Positions 24,401 through 39,400 of a stretch of 64,000 bases of DNA are shown here, piece after piece (within the stretch, counting starts at the first letter, position 1; every line of letters starts with the position of its first letter). The notes beneath the pieces were generated by a model. That model saw only the letters and a list, made by a program, of their open reading frames with translations. It ran no database searches and was not told the DNA's origin. Location of the stretch: assembly GCA_013398295.1 (NCBI GenBank), contig VZSF01006858.1:868819-932818 (forward strand), given 5' to 3'. This DNA is from Chionis minor (taxonomy: Eukaryota > Chordata > Aves > Charadriiformes > Chionididae). Made by a program: the position numbers and the translations under genes.

Positions 24401-27400
24401 AAGTATTTTACTGCATTCTTGAAAACGAGTATTAATTCTACATGGTATGAACAGTTCTGAGATCAGTTCCTTATTTTAGAATATGAAGCCAAGTGCTATA
24501 ATGTATACAGCTTCCTATGGTGAAAATAGTCAATTTAAGAATTGTAATCTGATTTCGTTCTTTAGACTTTTATTTGTCCAACTAATTTGTCACTGCTACT
24601 TGTTACTTCTGCTTTACTAGTCCCTATTGTGTTGTTCATTATAATTTAAATACTCTTCAATGTAAATATGATAGTGGTAGCAGATCAAATACATATGTTC
24701 AGCCATTCAGAATAGCTTCTCTCGATTAAGGCTGACGAGGTGCTGACACAGAGGCACATCGTTCTTCCTCACCTTGCAGGGGAGCGTGGCTCTGCTGGTT
24801 GTGTGCTAGGATCTCCTGTTAGCCCAAATATTGCCCAGGATCTCCTCACTGAAAAGCAGGGGTCAGCACACCTCAGTTTGCATGTCAAAAAGAGCTTAAG
24901 AACAGATTTTGAATCGCAGCTAACAAGCCTGATTTATGGTTTCTTTTAGCAAATGAAAACCTGCTACCTTAACCCTTTATTAATGCTAGTGGACTGATAG
25001 ATAATTGGGGTGATATCTGTTCTTTGTGACAGCTGAGACAAGTGCTCATTTGGGCTCTTAGTACCCCTTTTAACATTAAGTTAAGATAAAGTTAAGATAA
25101 AGGGTCTGAATCTCCTTTTCTGAGTTAGCCACAACCGTAATGAAACCACTGTAACGTTGTGCCACCTTAGCAAACTCAGTATAAACAGAAGACAAATTAG
25201 CTGATAATTCCTACCATCAGTATCTCTAGTAATTCTACCAATGGGGAAAAAAGTATGTTTTAACTTTTATTTAACTTAAAAATTGTTCTACCTTCAGCTC
25301 AGGTTGAAAAGACATTTTTGTGTCCTTCCTGTCACTTACATAGCATTCTTTATCTTTACAGTTCAAAGCTCTTTCCACAGTTGGTGACTATCCTTGTCCC
25401 TTTTTTATAGCTGGAGGCACTGAAACACCAGGAGGGAGGTAGCTGGCCTCAGGTCACCCAGCAGGACAGTGGCAAAGTGGAGAGATGCACCTGAGGTCTT
25501 TTGAGTTCTCATTCTGGGTGTTGCTTGTCACTTAGCATTGTTTCATCGACCCACTGTCCGCAAAGAATTAAAAAGAAAAAACATATATATATGAAATAAA
25601 GAACATAATGAGTGGAGATTGCTTTAAAATGTCACTTTCTTTTCTAGGCATCGCTATCAATTAAATGTGATGTTTGTTGGAGGGCCAAATGAAAGGAAGG
25701 ATTATCATATTGAAGAAGGAGAGGAGGTAACCTATAGACTGTTTATATTTTGCTGTTTTAATTGATCTGTAATGATTACAATGCAGCTACTTTTGAAGCT
25801 ACCGCTACAGATTAGCAATGCTGGGCTCAGTGATGTTGTATTTATTAAATCTGTTCAAAGACTTAAACAGAATCAGTCACCAGAACCAGACACCATCTGT
25901 ACATTTCCTTTGAAACGCACATGAGATCAGATCTGTTTTGCTATAATTAATTTCCAACAGGAAACTAGAGAGAGTGTTCTGAAACATCAAAATGTCTCAT
26001 TTCAACATTTTGGAACAAAACTTTGGAAAGGTAACGATATTTTAAAGGGATATTTTGTTGCAGAAGATTGATCTGTATTTCAAAAGTAACTTTGAAATTC
26101 AAAATTAAATATTTTGATTAGCTTGAAATTGTATTTTTCTGGACTTTGTGAAAAATATCAGCATTTTCAGCTTTCATTTAGGTTTGAAAGGTTGAAGAAT
26201 AGCGTCTCTAAATATTTCCAAATCAGTCACTTTTGCCGCACATCTTCTGTATCAAAAGAAAGCTGTCCGACTGCTTTGAGATGTGAGTAGCCATTGTGCC
26301 AAATGCAGAATACAGGAAATGGTAACAATTTACACCTACATTTTTATTGCCTTTTTCATGGAATTGTTTGCTTGGCCTGAGGACTCCTCTGAGTCAGAAG
26401 TATCACAACTGGCTCTGAAGGAACCCTAAGGCAGAAGGGACAGTAAAGGCCTGGCAGTAAGGATTTCAAGATGGGAGAGAATTTGCTTTGCTTCCCGAGA
26501 GAGTAATTTAATTTCACGTAATTCCAGTAAAATTTGGACACCTAATTTTAAGTACCTTGGGAAACCCAAGCCTGAAGATGTACATAGTTCAAGGCAGAAC
26601 TGAGTCAAGTTCAATAAATCCTTTTAAAAAGAAACAAAAAATTGTGTTCACTTATCACTGAAACAATTTCTCACAAAACCTACCCAACCATTTCACAACA
26701 GCCTTCATTAATTTCCTGTTACAATTGTGCTGTGCAGGTGTTTGTAATCATTATGACCAAACTGCTCTGAAAGAGCGGATACTACCTTATCACTGTCAGA
26801 CTCCTGCGGATTTTGGATTGTCACCGCGGTCTCACAGCCTGCTCGCAGCACACTGTAGACACAGGCACCTCCGGTCACACGCCAGGTTGCCCAACACGCT
26901 CCATTATGTCCCTTCTCAGTGCCTGTGCAACACCGGGATCACGCCGGCAGGTTGGCTGGGAAGGAGGCAAACCGGGTCTCAGGGCAGTGCCTGTGCAGTG
27001 ATGGTTGCCAGCCAGAAAAATTTAGCATCCACCATATATTTACAAGGAAATTCCAGAGATACTTTGCTGGGGAAAACAAAACGTGGTTTTGTCAACACGG
27101 TTACATCCTTGGGAAAGGAGCAATCACATCTGTAGTGTGACTGCTTAGAAAGCACTGAGAAGAATATCTAATATTTAGCTGCTGTTATAGTATATTGTTA
27201 AGCATTATGTGTTAGATTAAAAAAGAGCGAGCAAACATTGTTATCGAGGTCAATGACATAAAGGTTTGAAAAAGCATAAAATGAAGGTACATGAAGGTAT
27301 ACATGGAAGTTAATGATTACAAATAATTTTTTTCTATAACCTAACCTCTTTGGTTTTATAAAATAATTTATTTGCTTGCTCTGAAGAGCAAGCTACATTA

Positions 27401-30400
27401 GAGCTGTGGCCACTATACAGCCACTAAGAGAGGAACACACAAAAATGAGGTGAAGTTAAACTGGTACGATAGTTTGTACTACAATATTAAATATATTGTT
27501 TGGTTGTGGGGTTTTTTTCTTTCGTTTTTTTATGATCTTGTCTCTCCTTGCATCTCACAGTTTACACTGGATTATCCTTGGTCCCCAACCCGTTCCATTA
27601 ATTTTTTAAAAATTTACCTCTTCCTCCCCTTCCCTTAAAATGAAAGTTAGATTAATCTAATTTTTGTCTTTTTTAATTTATTGTTATTTTGCAAGATTTC
27701 CTGTGTTTGAAAAGAATTTGGGCTGTCTTTAACAAGCCTAAACCCATTACATGACTTTCCATCAGTGTAAAAAGTTAGCCATATCTGTAAAGGCTTAACT
27801 TATATCAGTATGCATTAGTACAGTAAATTATCGCTAATACAACTGTGTACAAGATTTTTTAGGTATCAATACATCCTCATTTACATAGCAAATTTCCCCA
27901 CAATTACTCATCAGCCAAAAATGGAAACATAAAATTCCTATCAAATAGGAAAATTGGCAATATGCACATCAGAAGCATTATTAGTTACATATCAGTTTAG
28001 CATGTGGGCCAATTTTCTCCACTTTTATGGAGGCACAGTATAGTCATAAGTTGCATTTTACCATAACTTTTTATCAGACACATTTGCACCTTCCTGCGAT
28101 GTAATTTGGATCCATGTTTTTCATTAGAGAAGGAACTGTGAGGCAGAGAGTATCCTAGTAAAAGGACATATTCCTAAATTAGATTTGGGATTAAAAAAAA
28201 CATTTAAAACCATGTTCAGTTCATTATTTTGGCAGGCAAAAGGTCATTTATAGTTTTGAATGATGATTGGAAAGACAAACTATATAGGCATACTGTTAGC
28301 AGACCAAATCACGGACGTGAAAACCCACAAATCCTTTACACAAGTTTAGCTGATGTTGTTCTGCTAGTGTTATTCTGAGAGCAAAGAAGCATTCGTTTAG
28401 AGGAGAAAGTTTATGATTGTTTATATCCGATTGGTCATTATTTTAGGGCTGTTATCACACAGTTTATAGTGTGTCCTGTGGCACAACTTGCACTTGTCAG
28501 CGGGCAGTTCACAGCAGCAAGGGGTTCACATGCAGAGATGAGGGTTTGGGAGCATCCTCCTGCTCCTGAGCTGTTCTCTGGTGGCACCATTAACCTGCAG
28601 GTGTATCAGGAAGATCAGTTCTGGCTGGCTAATTATGAGGAAAAAAAAAAAGGCTTGATTTGGACTCTTCAAAGCCTTTTAGGATTGTCTCCTCAACAGT
28701 CATTTAGGCTAAAACGACAGCTAATCTCACACAATTTTTTTCCTTCTGTCAACAAGCAGGAGATTCGTGAATGTGTAACTCCATCTTCTTTGTTTTCTCT
28801 GTACTGCTTCACTTCCTTCTGAATTCGCTTTGTTCTACTTAATTGCCATCCTTCTGTGCAGAAGTACTGCCTCATACCTGAGGCTTTTCCCCCATTGGAC
28901 AGGTTTTACAAAGAGCCAAATCAAGCTGCATCTTACAAGAGATAAACCATTCACATTCTTTGGCTTGACTTTACCACTATGTCATGTTCATTCTTCTTCC
29001 TGTTTGTAAATGTTAAGTTCCCCCTTGCTTCCTTCTCCATCAGAACAGAGACAGAGTCAACAAACATCTACTCAGATGGTCTCTGCCTCTAAGTCAGATT
29101 CATTCTCAGAATGAAAATGAATCACTTTGGGAAATGCATCTTCTGTTGAAACATAGCAAAAAAACTGCTGTAAGAATGCACCTATATAGCTATATAGACA
29201 AAACTTCCTTAATATGCACTAAAAAGAACGTGTTTGTGCTATATAGCTAGTTTTTTGAGTTTTCATAGGATTCATGATTCCAATGTAACTCACTTGTCAT
29301 GAAAGCTTTGGATTACATAGACTAGTGACTACAATTCATGTGCAGTCAACTTGATGAGACCACTGAAAACTTCTGTGGTGGCCATGACACGATGCTCAAC
29401 CCCTCATGGCTACAGGGTAGCAGATGCATTCCAGGTACCAGGGAACAGTCCTGGACCTACCTTTGTCTCTTGAACTTTTCATCCTACAGTAGCATTTCTG
29501 AGTTTCAGCACTCTGAGTTTCAGCAAAGCCTGAGGGGTGTGTGTGGGGAAACATCTAGTCTTACCTTATAAATTCACCATATTATTTTCAAGAAATAAGG
29601 CAAGTGAAAACTGAAGGGGACTGTATGTTTTGGAGGAAGTTAATGATAGATAAAAAACATGTTCATAATAAAGCTTAGCTATAGTAAAAAACAATTTCAG
29701 ATTTTATTTACTGCATTGTCTGGACTGTATTGGGGGAAGTGAGATACGCTAACAGCTAAATCTAGGACCACGAAAGTAGTTAGATTCCTGTCTTTTTACC
29801 CACTTCACCATTTAAACACAATGAATCTCAACTAGCTGCCTTTGGTTTCTTAACAACTTATATTCTGATGGTGAGTCTACATATAACAGTGCAGTTCCAT
29901 GCAGAGAAATTCAAATCAGCCTTTCATCTGCCACCTGCAACACATTTGCATTGGCACGATATTCTGCTTGGTTCTAAAAGCCCTGCTTCTCTTTGTGCTG
30001 CGGGTATTTTGCCCTAAGTTTCTGCACTCAACATCTAGGTTGTTTCCTACGGATACAGCCACAGTAGTGATGCATCCCCATGGATCAGAGCCCTTACACT
30101 GCAGTCCTAAAGAGGACTCTCAGAACGGAAATTCCCTCTCCTTTGGTCATCTTGGCCAATCTCTTCAGCTTCTTGTGTATTTATACAGTATGATTGAGAT
30201 AACTCTTGCTCTGAAACATGATGGAGATTTGAGGTCACAACTGCCACAGCTCATCCAAGTTCCAATTTCTCTTTTTCTCCCACTCACACCCCACCCCACC
30301 CCTCCCCCCATAGTAAGACTTGGCTCCAATTTCTGACTAAATTACCTGCTTAAATGAAGCCTGACCCGTTCTTCTAGCGTGTGCTGCTCTCCAGGCAGCA

Positions 30401-33400
30401 TGCTTTGGAGAAACTCTTCCCTAGAAGCTCAATTCTCCCTTTGCATTGCATGGAGATACTGAGTGCCTGAGAGGGAGAGAGGAAAGAGGGGCTAGGTGAG
30501 CATTCCCGGTAGGTATTTTTGTGGTGCTTATCTCCCAAATAAAACTGAAAACATGGTTTTTCTTGCAGCACAGCAAGAGAAACCTTTTTGCTTTTTTACA
30601 TTTAAACAACCCTACATTTATCTGGTGAAAACTTCGAATATTTTAGTAAGAAACAAAGCTCCTACTACAGTCATAAGAGTGGTGATCCTTTCACATCAGA
30701 AAGAGATTGTGTCTTCAGAAATAAGTTTGCTGCATAAAACTGTTGGGATGAGTCTTGGCTACCATTCAGGTTTCACAGATGACATGTAAATAAATACAGG
30801 AAAAAGAAAAAAACAAAAACACAAAGCAAAATCCACAACATCATTTTCTATACCTTTCTCATCTGTTTGCCTCCCAGATCTCTGATGGCTAAAAACCCTT
30901 GTGATGAGAGAGGGTAAAAATTGGTTTTTCTGTGGTCAAAGAGATCGTTCACCTCTGAAGTCTGGAGAACACCCAGGCTCTACTCCCACATCAGAATTTT
31001 ATTTGGTCTGCAAATTAATTTAGGACTTATCTATCTGACAAGCAATATAAACCAGGATATGCCAAAACCAGGGCCTAATCCCAGAAGTGACTGAGCAATC
31101 CCAAATTCCACTTTCAGACGCAGTCAGTACTTAAAGTACGCTGCAAATTGCAGGTATCTTTAGAGGTCTGTGAATAAGCTCTCGCCTACAAAAGCCCTCA
31201 CAGAACTCTGGGCTTCTACGTCTAGGCAGAATTTGATATCAAAGGTGGGTCTAAATTAAGTTACATACATTGCTGTACATAAAATAAAATACACTTGTTT
31301 TTTAATTGGCCTGTGCAAACCAATTTGAAATACAGTATTATTCGCCTACTAAATGTTTCCTTCTTTACTCTGCTAGGATACACACACCTGGATGAAGGAG
31401 CAATACAATTCTCATCATGTTGATACAGTGGGGATGATAGTCCTTTCTTTAGGTAGTACCCAGACTTTCTACTATCCCATTGAAATAAATTCCTATCAAG
31501 ACAAGTAGCTTCAGTGATGCTTCCACTGAAGGGAAGAGTGAACTCTCACCTCTCTGCATCTCAACTTGTTGTCTCCAGAAATGCCTGCATAATTTATTTT
31601 ATAAGTCTGCATAACTGAGTGAAATACCCTTCTACAGGCTTGACAACGATTTAGCACTGGTCATGCTGCCTTTCACTGCGGCTTAACACAATACTATCAG
31701 GTTTGAAGCATGATCAAGAAGGGTGAAGCAGACTAAGGAAGGAGGATGTAATTCTCCTGCAGTAAAGAGAATTTAAGGAAAACTAAGTGAGTCAAAAAAT
31801 AAACTCTCCATCTTAAGGGGCTATCAGTTTTGTTTTAATAGGAATAACTGCAGTTTTAATGATCATATTGAACAATGTTATGCTTAGGGTAAAGAATGAC
31901 TTCTGCATGGCTCAACTTCTACAAAGTAAGGCAAGAATTAATAAGAGGAGGTAGTTTTAGTGTAGTTGTAATGAGAAGATGCCACATGGTAAGCAGGAAA
32001 GCTAAATAAAAGGCAAAAGCCTGGAAAAACCAAAAGAAGATAAGAAGGAAGGATAAAAATAATAGAATGAAATCCCCCAAATAAGCACACTAAGTAATAA
32101 AAGGAATAAAAAGAACGGTGAACAATCTTTGTTTCTTCCTTGAGCCACATTCCTCACCCAGAAAGACAAATCCATGTCCAATTTTGACCCATTATGCAGA
32201 AGCAACATACAAATCTAGGCTTTTTTTGCAAAGATAGATATCTATATTTTACATGTAACAAGAGCTCTTGTCATTTATAAGATGCTAATAGAGTGAAAAC
32301 ATTACACATTTCCTCAGTTTTCACTACTACTGTGGAGAATGAATTACCCCAGTAAAACCAGAACAACTAGGAAAGCTTATATTTTCAGGTGGCATGAACT
32401 CCACTGACTTACTATCTATCTATATATACATATGTATTTGTGTATATAAATACAAATGCACGCACCCACACACCAGTACTTCCTTATTCGGGCCTCTTTT
32501 CCAAGAGATGCTTAGGAAGAGGTTAGATTTACCCAGAATGCAAAGCTCAGCATTTAGAAAAAAATAACATTCCAGCAAAAAGACAGTACAATACTGTATT
32601 GCCAAACTGTCCTGTGAAACAGGCATGGACAGTAACTCACTGAGAAAACAGTTGACAGTTTTCTCAATAAAAGTGCAGGGTATAATATAAGCACAGCAGT
32701 AGAATCAATAATTAACACCACTTGTATTAGTCACAGTTACACCAGATGATTTATAGATGACCGAAGCACTCGGACATTTTTCAAAAAACAGTCTTGAAGA
32801 ATAGACCATAATTTGTAGTGAAAGGTACTATTTAAATTCAGTCAGAAAAACACTTTTATTGACAATGCGTAGCCCACCTCATTCCCCCTTTCCTATTGCA
32901 AAACAGTTCTTTTAATTCAAAATCCAGCGTTCAGAATCTTATGACTGTGATGCTCAGCTAGTGAACTGAGTGGCCCCTTTCCCCTCCCCAGCCTCTCATT
33001 AACAGAAAGTTGATTAGCCATGTGATTCACGGTCACAAGCCGAATAAGCCTCTGGCTCTGCTGTCCTTTTCTTCTTCTGTATGTTCTGTACACGTGTTCA
33101 GTAATAGCTCCCTCAGTACTTACAGGGAAGATAACGCTCCAAAGCTCAACATTTCAAAAAGGATCTTTCAATTTCAGCATTATCAGTGCCATATTACCAG
33201 TGGCCTGTGTGATAATCCATCAGGGTCTTATGGTCTTAGATGAGTTTTCCAAAGTGAGGGAGAGATCCATTTCCCCACTCAAAACACTTTATGTAGTATA
33301 ATGCGCAGTTAGCCTTGCCCGATGCGCTCTGTTATGAGGGCTACTATTGCATTTTATACGGTCATTCAGTAACACCAAAGAAAATGACAGGAAAAGAACA

Positions 33401-36400
33401 CGGGGAAATGGAGTTCGAGGAAGATAAGTAGCCTGACACTGTGGCCATCTAGACAAGAGTTATAAATTATCCGTGGTGATGTCCCTGGCACAAGATGAAC
33501 TTTTCACTCATGTAAGAGCTCTCAGCTTGAGAGTGCATCTCGACTCTCAGCTTCCAGCGCATCTTCAGTTCTCTCTTTTATTCCCTTGGCAGCATAGTTA
33601 TTCCTTCTTATGTTCCTAGAGGTATTTCTTGAATTCTCGGGGGCGTGTATTAATATTTCAAAGCTGTTTTGGAAATAATCCTGATTGATTAAATTTTTCT
33701 AATATTGGAAAAGTTTTAGTTCAAGGGTTTTGCATACTTCAGTGGTTTCTTCTTTCCCTTATTTACTTTCCATTTTTCTAAAATTGTAGTGAATTACTAT
33801 ATTTCCTTATAGTCCTAACTTTTAATAAGGTTTCAGACAATTTTGGCTGCACTAGCCATTATATGACTTAATCTCTCTTCTAGATGTGACAAACAGAACA
33901 TGGAAAGCACATAGAAGCTTGGCAGAGTGGCAAAAAATTAAAGTTGACTTCTTGAAGTGTTATTGCTCTGTGTTATATAAAACAAGGAGAAGTGGGCCCA
34001 TTATTCCAGGTCAAAGAGAGACCTGCTTACAGATCATAGCACAGTTCTGCCATGAAACTTCAGGCTAGGTCCGAGTACCTTAGAGCCCCGACAAAGCTAC
34101 TCTGAAAACAGACACGTGGAAAGGTCACTGAAGACAGAATTATGGTTTCAGTGGTTCTGTCCTTATACATGCTGCAAATATAATCCTTTTACGTACACAG
34201 TAGGAAGAGCAGCAGCTGTTGCTGGGCTTCAAGGGTGTCCATAGAAATAAAGCAGAATGGCTTCCAAGTGGGCAGTATGAGAAATCTCCATTAAAACAAA
34301 ATGAATAAACACACCCAAAAAACCTGTGTGTGTATATTCAGAGCTTATTTGGAAAAGTGACATTTAATTTGATTGAATGTAATAGTGAAGATCCTGGTAT
34401 GTCTGAAATGAAGCTTTATGTACAGTGTAATTAACAGATGTCTGAACCATAACATCCCAGCCCTACAAAGAGTAATTCCCATGAGTAAAGACAGCTCAGT
34501 GGAATTCCACTGAGTTCACAGAATAGCTCTATAATCAGTTACAGAACTCTTAGATTGTCAAATGTATGTAAGATAATATAAATAATACATATTTAGTAAC
34601 ATTTTGAAAAGCAACAAAGGCTGTAACTCTTACTTATTTTTAGAAAAAATCTGTAAATATTTGCAATTATAAATTGAACATACTTGTACCTGTGTCCTTT
34701 ATATGCAGAATATGAAGTACAGAATATTTTGGTGTAGTTGCCTTAATGTTATTTTCCTGTTCCTTCAGCTTTTTTACCAGGTTAAAGGAGATATGTGTTT
34801 GAAGATAATTGAAAATGGGAAACAAAAAGACATTGTCATCCGAGAAGGGGAGGTAAAACAGGATTGTTTTTCTATTACTGATGTCCATAGGTATGTTAAA
34901 TGAATATTTTATGAAGGGTTTAGAAATCAGCTTTCCCTACTGGGCAAGAGATGGCATCGGGGGAAAAAAAAAAAAAAAAAAATCTTGAATGCAGTATAGA
35001 AACTTCCAGCAAATTAACAGCAAACTATGATACACTGTGCTCAACGTTTCAATATTTTCAATAACAGATTAAAATCTCTCTGGGCATCAAAAGGAACTGC
35101 TGGAGAGGGTACAGCAAAGGGCTACAAAGATGATTAGGGGGCTGGAACATCTTTCTTGCAAGAAAAGGCTGAGGGAGTTGGGTCTTTTTAGTGTGGAGAA
35201 GAGAAGGCTGAGGGGAGATGTCATCAATGCTCACAAATACTTAAAGGGAGGGGGCCAGGAGGAGAAGGCCAATCTTTTTTCAGTGGTGCCCAGTGACAGG
35301 ACAAGAGGTAACGGGCACAAACTTGAACATAGGAAGTTCCATCTGAACATGAGAAGGAACTTCTTTACCTGGAGGGTGGCAGAGCACTGGAACAGGCTGC
35401 CCTGAGAGGTGGCAGAGTCTCCTACTCTGGAGACATTCAAAACCCACCTGGATGCCATCCTGTGCGACCTGCTGTAGGTGGACCTGCTCTGGCAGGGGGG
35501 TTGGACCAGCTGATTTCCAGAGGTCCCTTCCAACCCCTAACATTCTGTGATTTGGGATATGCATTCAGATAGTCAGGAATATACATAGAGGAGTTCTTAT
35601 TCCCCTGCATGGCATGGAACCTGCCAAGTGGATCCATTTTTTATTTGCACACCGTCAGGTACATACTGGCCGCCCACCCAAACACGCCATTGAGTGAACT
35701 ACCTAGAACTTAGAAAGTTAAGAGATTCAGCTATTTTCAGCCTTCTTTAGTTCTCACAACTAGTCTTTTCAACCATCACCATACAAGAACAGTTTTAAAA
35801 AAGCAATTTATGGACACCACATATGTATCCAGCTGCCCTCAGTTGTTTTTCCTTATAGTAGTGGACTTGCTAAAGCATAGATTGTAGCGCTCTTAATGAG
35901 AGGGTAACTAGATGTTTCACTTCGTGTTGCTACAAGTTACTAGATGTGCTACAACTGCCAGTCATTATTGTTGTCACAAGCTTGAACCGCACTCAGTCTT
36001 CAAATGGATTATTAGATCTAGTCAGGCCAGCCTTTAAGATAGAAGACATATATTAGACCCAACAGTTTGATATCATTAAGAGTACTACAACATTTTCAAT
36101 GAAGAAACAGCTCTACGTTTTCAAAGCTGGGCAAGATTCTGGTAATACACTTCACGCTAGAGAGGTACATCTAGCTGGTATCTTGGCATGTACCAGCAGC
36201 ATTAATGAAGAGGAGCGCACCATATCCTTTGTGGCAAGGCTGACGCTAGTCCTGGTGAAGCACTATCATTAGCTCTATTTTGCAGACAGAGACACTGTAA
36301 TGACTTGCCCAAACCTGGCTAAGACATCTGTAGCACTGAAGAACAGTACAGGCTTACCACCTTCCTACGTAGTCAGATAGCTGCTAGAAAAATGTTTATT

Positions 36401-39400
36401 CTCAAGTTTAGTAATAGACTTCTCCTGATGAAATGTTGCCTATTCACTTTATCACTTGCATGAGTAAGTAGCCCCTCATTTTTTAATTATTTCTGGAGAG
36501 AATAACAATCCTTATCATGCAACCCCAGGAGCTCACTGTGTTGGAGGGATACGTGTAGTTGGTTAGTTTAGACATTTTTCTGAGCTGACAACAAACTTGC
36601 TTTTTGTTTCCATTTCTGCTACTCAGAAATTGCAGTAAATTTATGAAGGACAGATGAGTAACTGATTAGATTTCCATTGCAGTTGTGTCTAGCTCTGATG
36701 ATCAAACCAGATGAGAACACCTGTCTGTCATAAAGGCAGTGACAATTGCAGAGTCAATGGCCATCATTCACTCAGAGAGCAAGAAGCAGTATCTGCTGGG
36801 CTGTTGGTGCAGCTGCAAAGGAGCAACACAGGATCAACAAAGACTAGGGGGAAAGCGGGGCAAGGAGCAGAGGTTTTTTGCAGGTTGGGGGGCAGGGGAA
36901 GGACAACACAAAGAACAAAGACTTTCTGGCACTGATGTTTTCCCATTTCTTTGAACAGATGTTCCTTCTGCCTGCTAGGATACCTCATTCTCCTCAGAGA
37001 TACACAGACACTGTGGGTCTTGTGATTGAGAGAGAAAGATTAAAAACAGAAATTGATGGGCTCAGGTGAAGTATAAACCATTGGCTAATCTGGTAGGATT
37101 TGTAATATAACTAATTTCTTACATCCGTACAATACTGTATCTTACTTTCCTGATAATTTATCAGTTTACCCTGGCAATTTTGCACAATTTTTATCCACAC
37201 ATCTATTTATCTCTATACACATAAACGGAGAGCTCATTTAGCATTTGATTTAGTTAAACAAGGAACATGTTTAAATGTCTTAAATGCATGTTGTGGTTAT
37301 AGCTGTCTACTTATGTATTGTCTACTACCATCGCCTTAAGTTTTAAAAATCTCAGAGCTCAAACAACACAAATCAAAAAGGTTTTTTTATCAGTTCTGGC
37401 AAGCATAACATTAATTCTTTTGTAAGCACTGAAAGCAAAAATATGAAGAGCAGCTTTCTTGGCAAGCGTATCGGAAGCTGGAAATTAAAGTCAATTTTCT
37501 TAACACTAACACCTCTACAATGTACACACCTCTGCCTAGTTTTTCGTGCCTTACGTGAACAACAGCTTCAAAGAAATTAGGTTTATTTTGTATTCTAGTG
37601 GGAGCGGGACTAAGCCTTGTGCTGTGGTCATACAGGATTCATAAGTCTAAGAAGGCAAGTCACATCACTAATATTAGCCAAGTTTAAAAAGCTGTTTTAA
37701 TATTACCCAGATACAACTGACCAAAGAGAGTTTACAGCTATTCATGTAATTTATAAAGATTGTAAACTGCGGTAGTATCTGTAATGTACTGGGTTTGTCC
37801 TTTTGCCTACACTAGATTGTTGCATGGGCAATGTCACAGCAGGAAGATTGTGAATACACAGAGCTAGGAAGATATACTTTGCACTCAAACAAAAAAAAGA
37901 CTAAAGAAAGAAATAAGAAAAAGAAAGGGACCATTCAACAAAAACACCCCATTGGATTCAAAGCTGAAGACAAATCCAGATTTTTTGTCCATACATTTGT
38001 TCCTTTTTTCACTTTCATAGCAGGTCTGTGGATCTTGAGCAGTTACATTATTAAAAAGATATTTTGAGCCAGAAACAATTGGCCAGTGATTCAGATAACA
38101 GTGTTTATTTGTAATAAAGGAACATAAGCAGCTTTATGTAACTTTAAGTAAAATAACCTATCTTGTACATGAGGTCTATAAATGGTATAAGTTAGAGAGA
38201 TGCTGAATGCCTTTTTAGGGATCCAAGGTAGATCTTGGGATTTGCATTCCATTATAGTCATGCTCTTGTGAAGAAATTAAGCTAAAAGCTACCATATGGT
38301 TTGCAGGTGGAAAAAATAATTGAATTAACAAAGCACACTCTTAATTGAAAATATCTCATCAGGTGCCTGAAAATAAATCACTTAGAGGGTTTTAGTGCCT
38401 TTGTTTTCACACTGACATGATGAACAAAGACACCGGAAGTTTTGGAAGTGAGCAATCATGTCATAATTTTGAACCTACGTTGCATCTGTGTGCTCCTGGG
38501 AGAGATGGAGATTTACAACCAGAACCTCTAATCTTCTCAGACTTTTTTCACTCCCAGCCACCTGCAGCAAAGACTGTGCAAGAGGAAGTCATAATAAACT
38601 TTGAAGTATGCTGACTCAAGGTCTAGTATTACATTACTTTTCCATTATTTATCATGCCTACAAGCCTCAGTCATAAATCAGAGCCCCAAGCATGGTGATT
38701 ATTGTACAAGTGAAGAATAAGTAGCCTGCCCCAGCGTTTCAACCTAAGTAATGATTACATGCTTTGTACTATAGGAAAAATGCACTAGCTAATCTTAATC
38801 CTATGGCAAACAAGTACAGAAACAAAGTCTGATATTCTTTAATACCTAGTAAGACGCAAAGTCTTTCCCAGACATGAAGCCTTTTCCCAACTGAGACATT
38901 TGTGACACCTCTTTTCTCTGTAGATTCTCTGTGTTCAAAACTTGTGCTCATAGCAGAGTTTTTTCTATGTTGGAAGCATTAATAACTACTCTCTTCCAAG
39001 AACCCTGTTTTTGCAAAGCTTGAGGAACTCTTAGAATGTTTCTGGACAATATTTGTATAGCTACATAAGACAAATGTGAATACACAAAAACACATACATG
39101 TACAGTACAATCATATAAGCCTTTTTTCCCCTCTTCAAACACATATTCCAGTGACTTTAACCCAAAGGACACACAGGAACGATTTAGAATCAGTTGCAAT
39201 ATTAGTGACTGTACTGGAGCATCACTCCCTTGCCGTACCATGCAGTCTTTTCTAAATCTGTAGGTAAATTCTGTATTTGCCATTCCATAGATTACATCAA
39301 CCTTAACCTATTGATCTCAGCACAATTTATTTATTTGTTAAGACATAAAATAATGCAAGGGAAACGCTAAGTTCCTCTTCAGAGGGGTGAGCTAAACAAC

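Larger units (their letters stand above)
34853..36958 (+). other. HAAO: HAAO intron 3
   Basis: 2.1-kb phase-0 intron holding the poly-A run, CR1 copy 3 and a probable MIR remnant. Confidence 0.85.

Noticed and set aside
26725..27135. 136-codon open frame in HAAO intron 2
   Set aside because: Coincides with the GC-richer patch; no homology recognised and HAAO splices across it in correct phase.
29182..29197. 16-bp perfect palindrome CTATATAGCTATATAG
   Set aside because: AT-rich and low complexity; expected by chance in such DNA, no partner motif.
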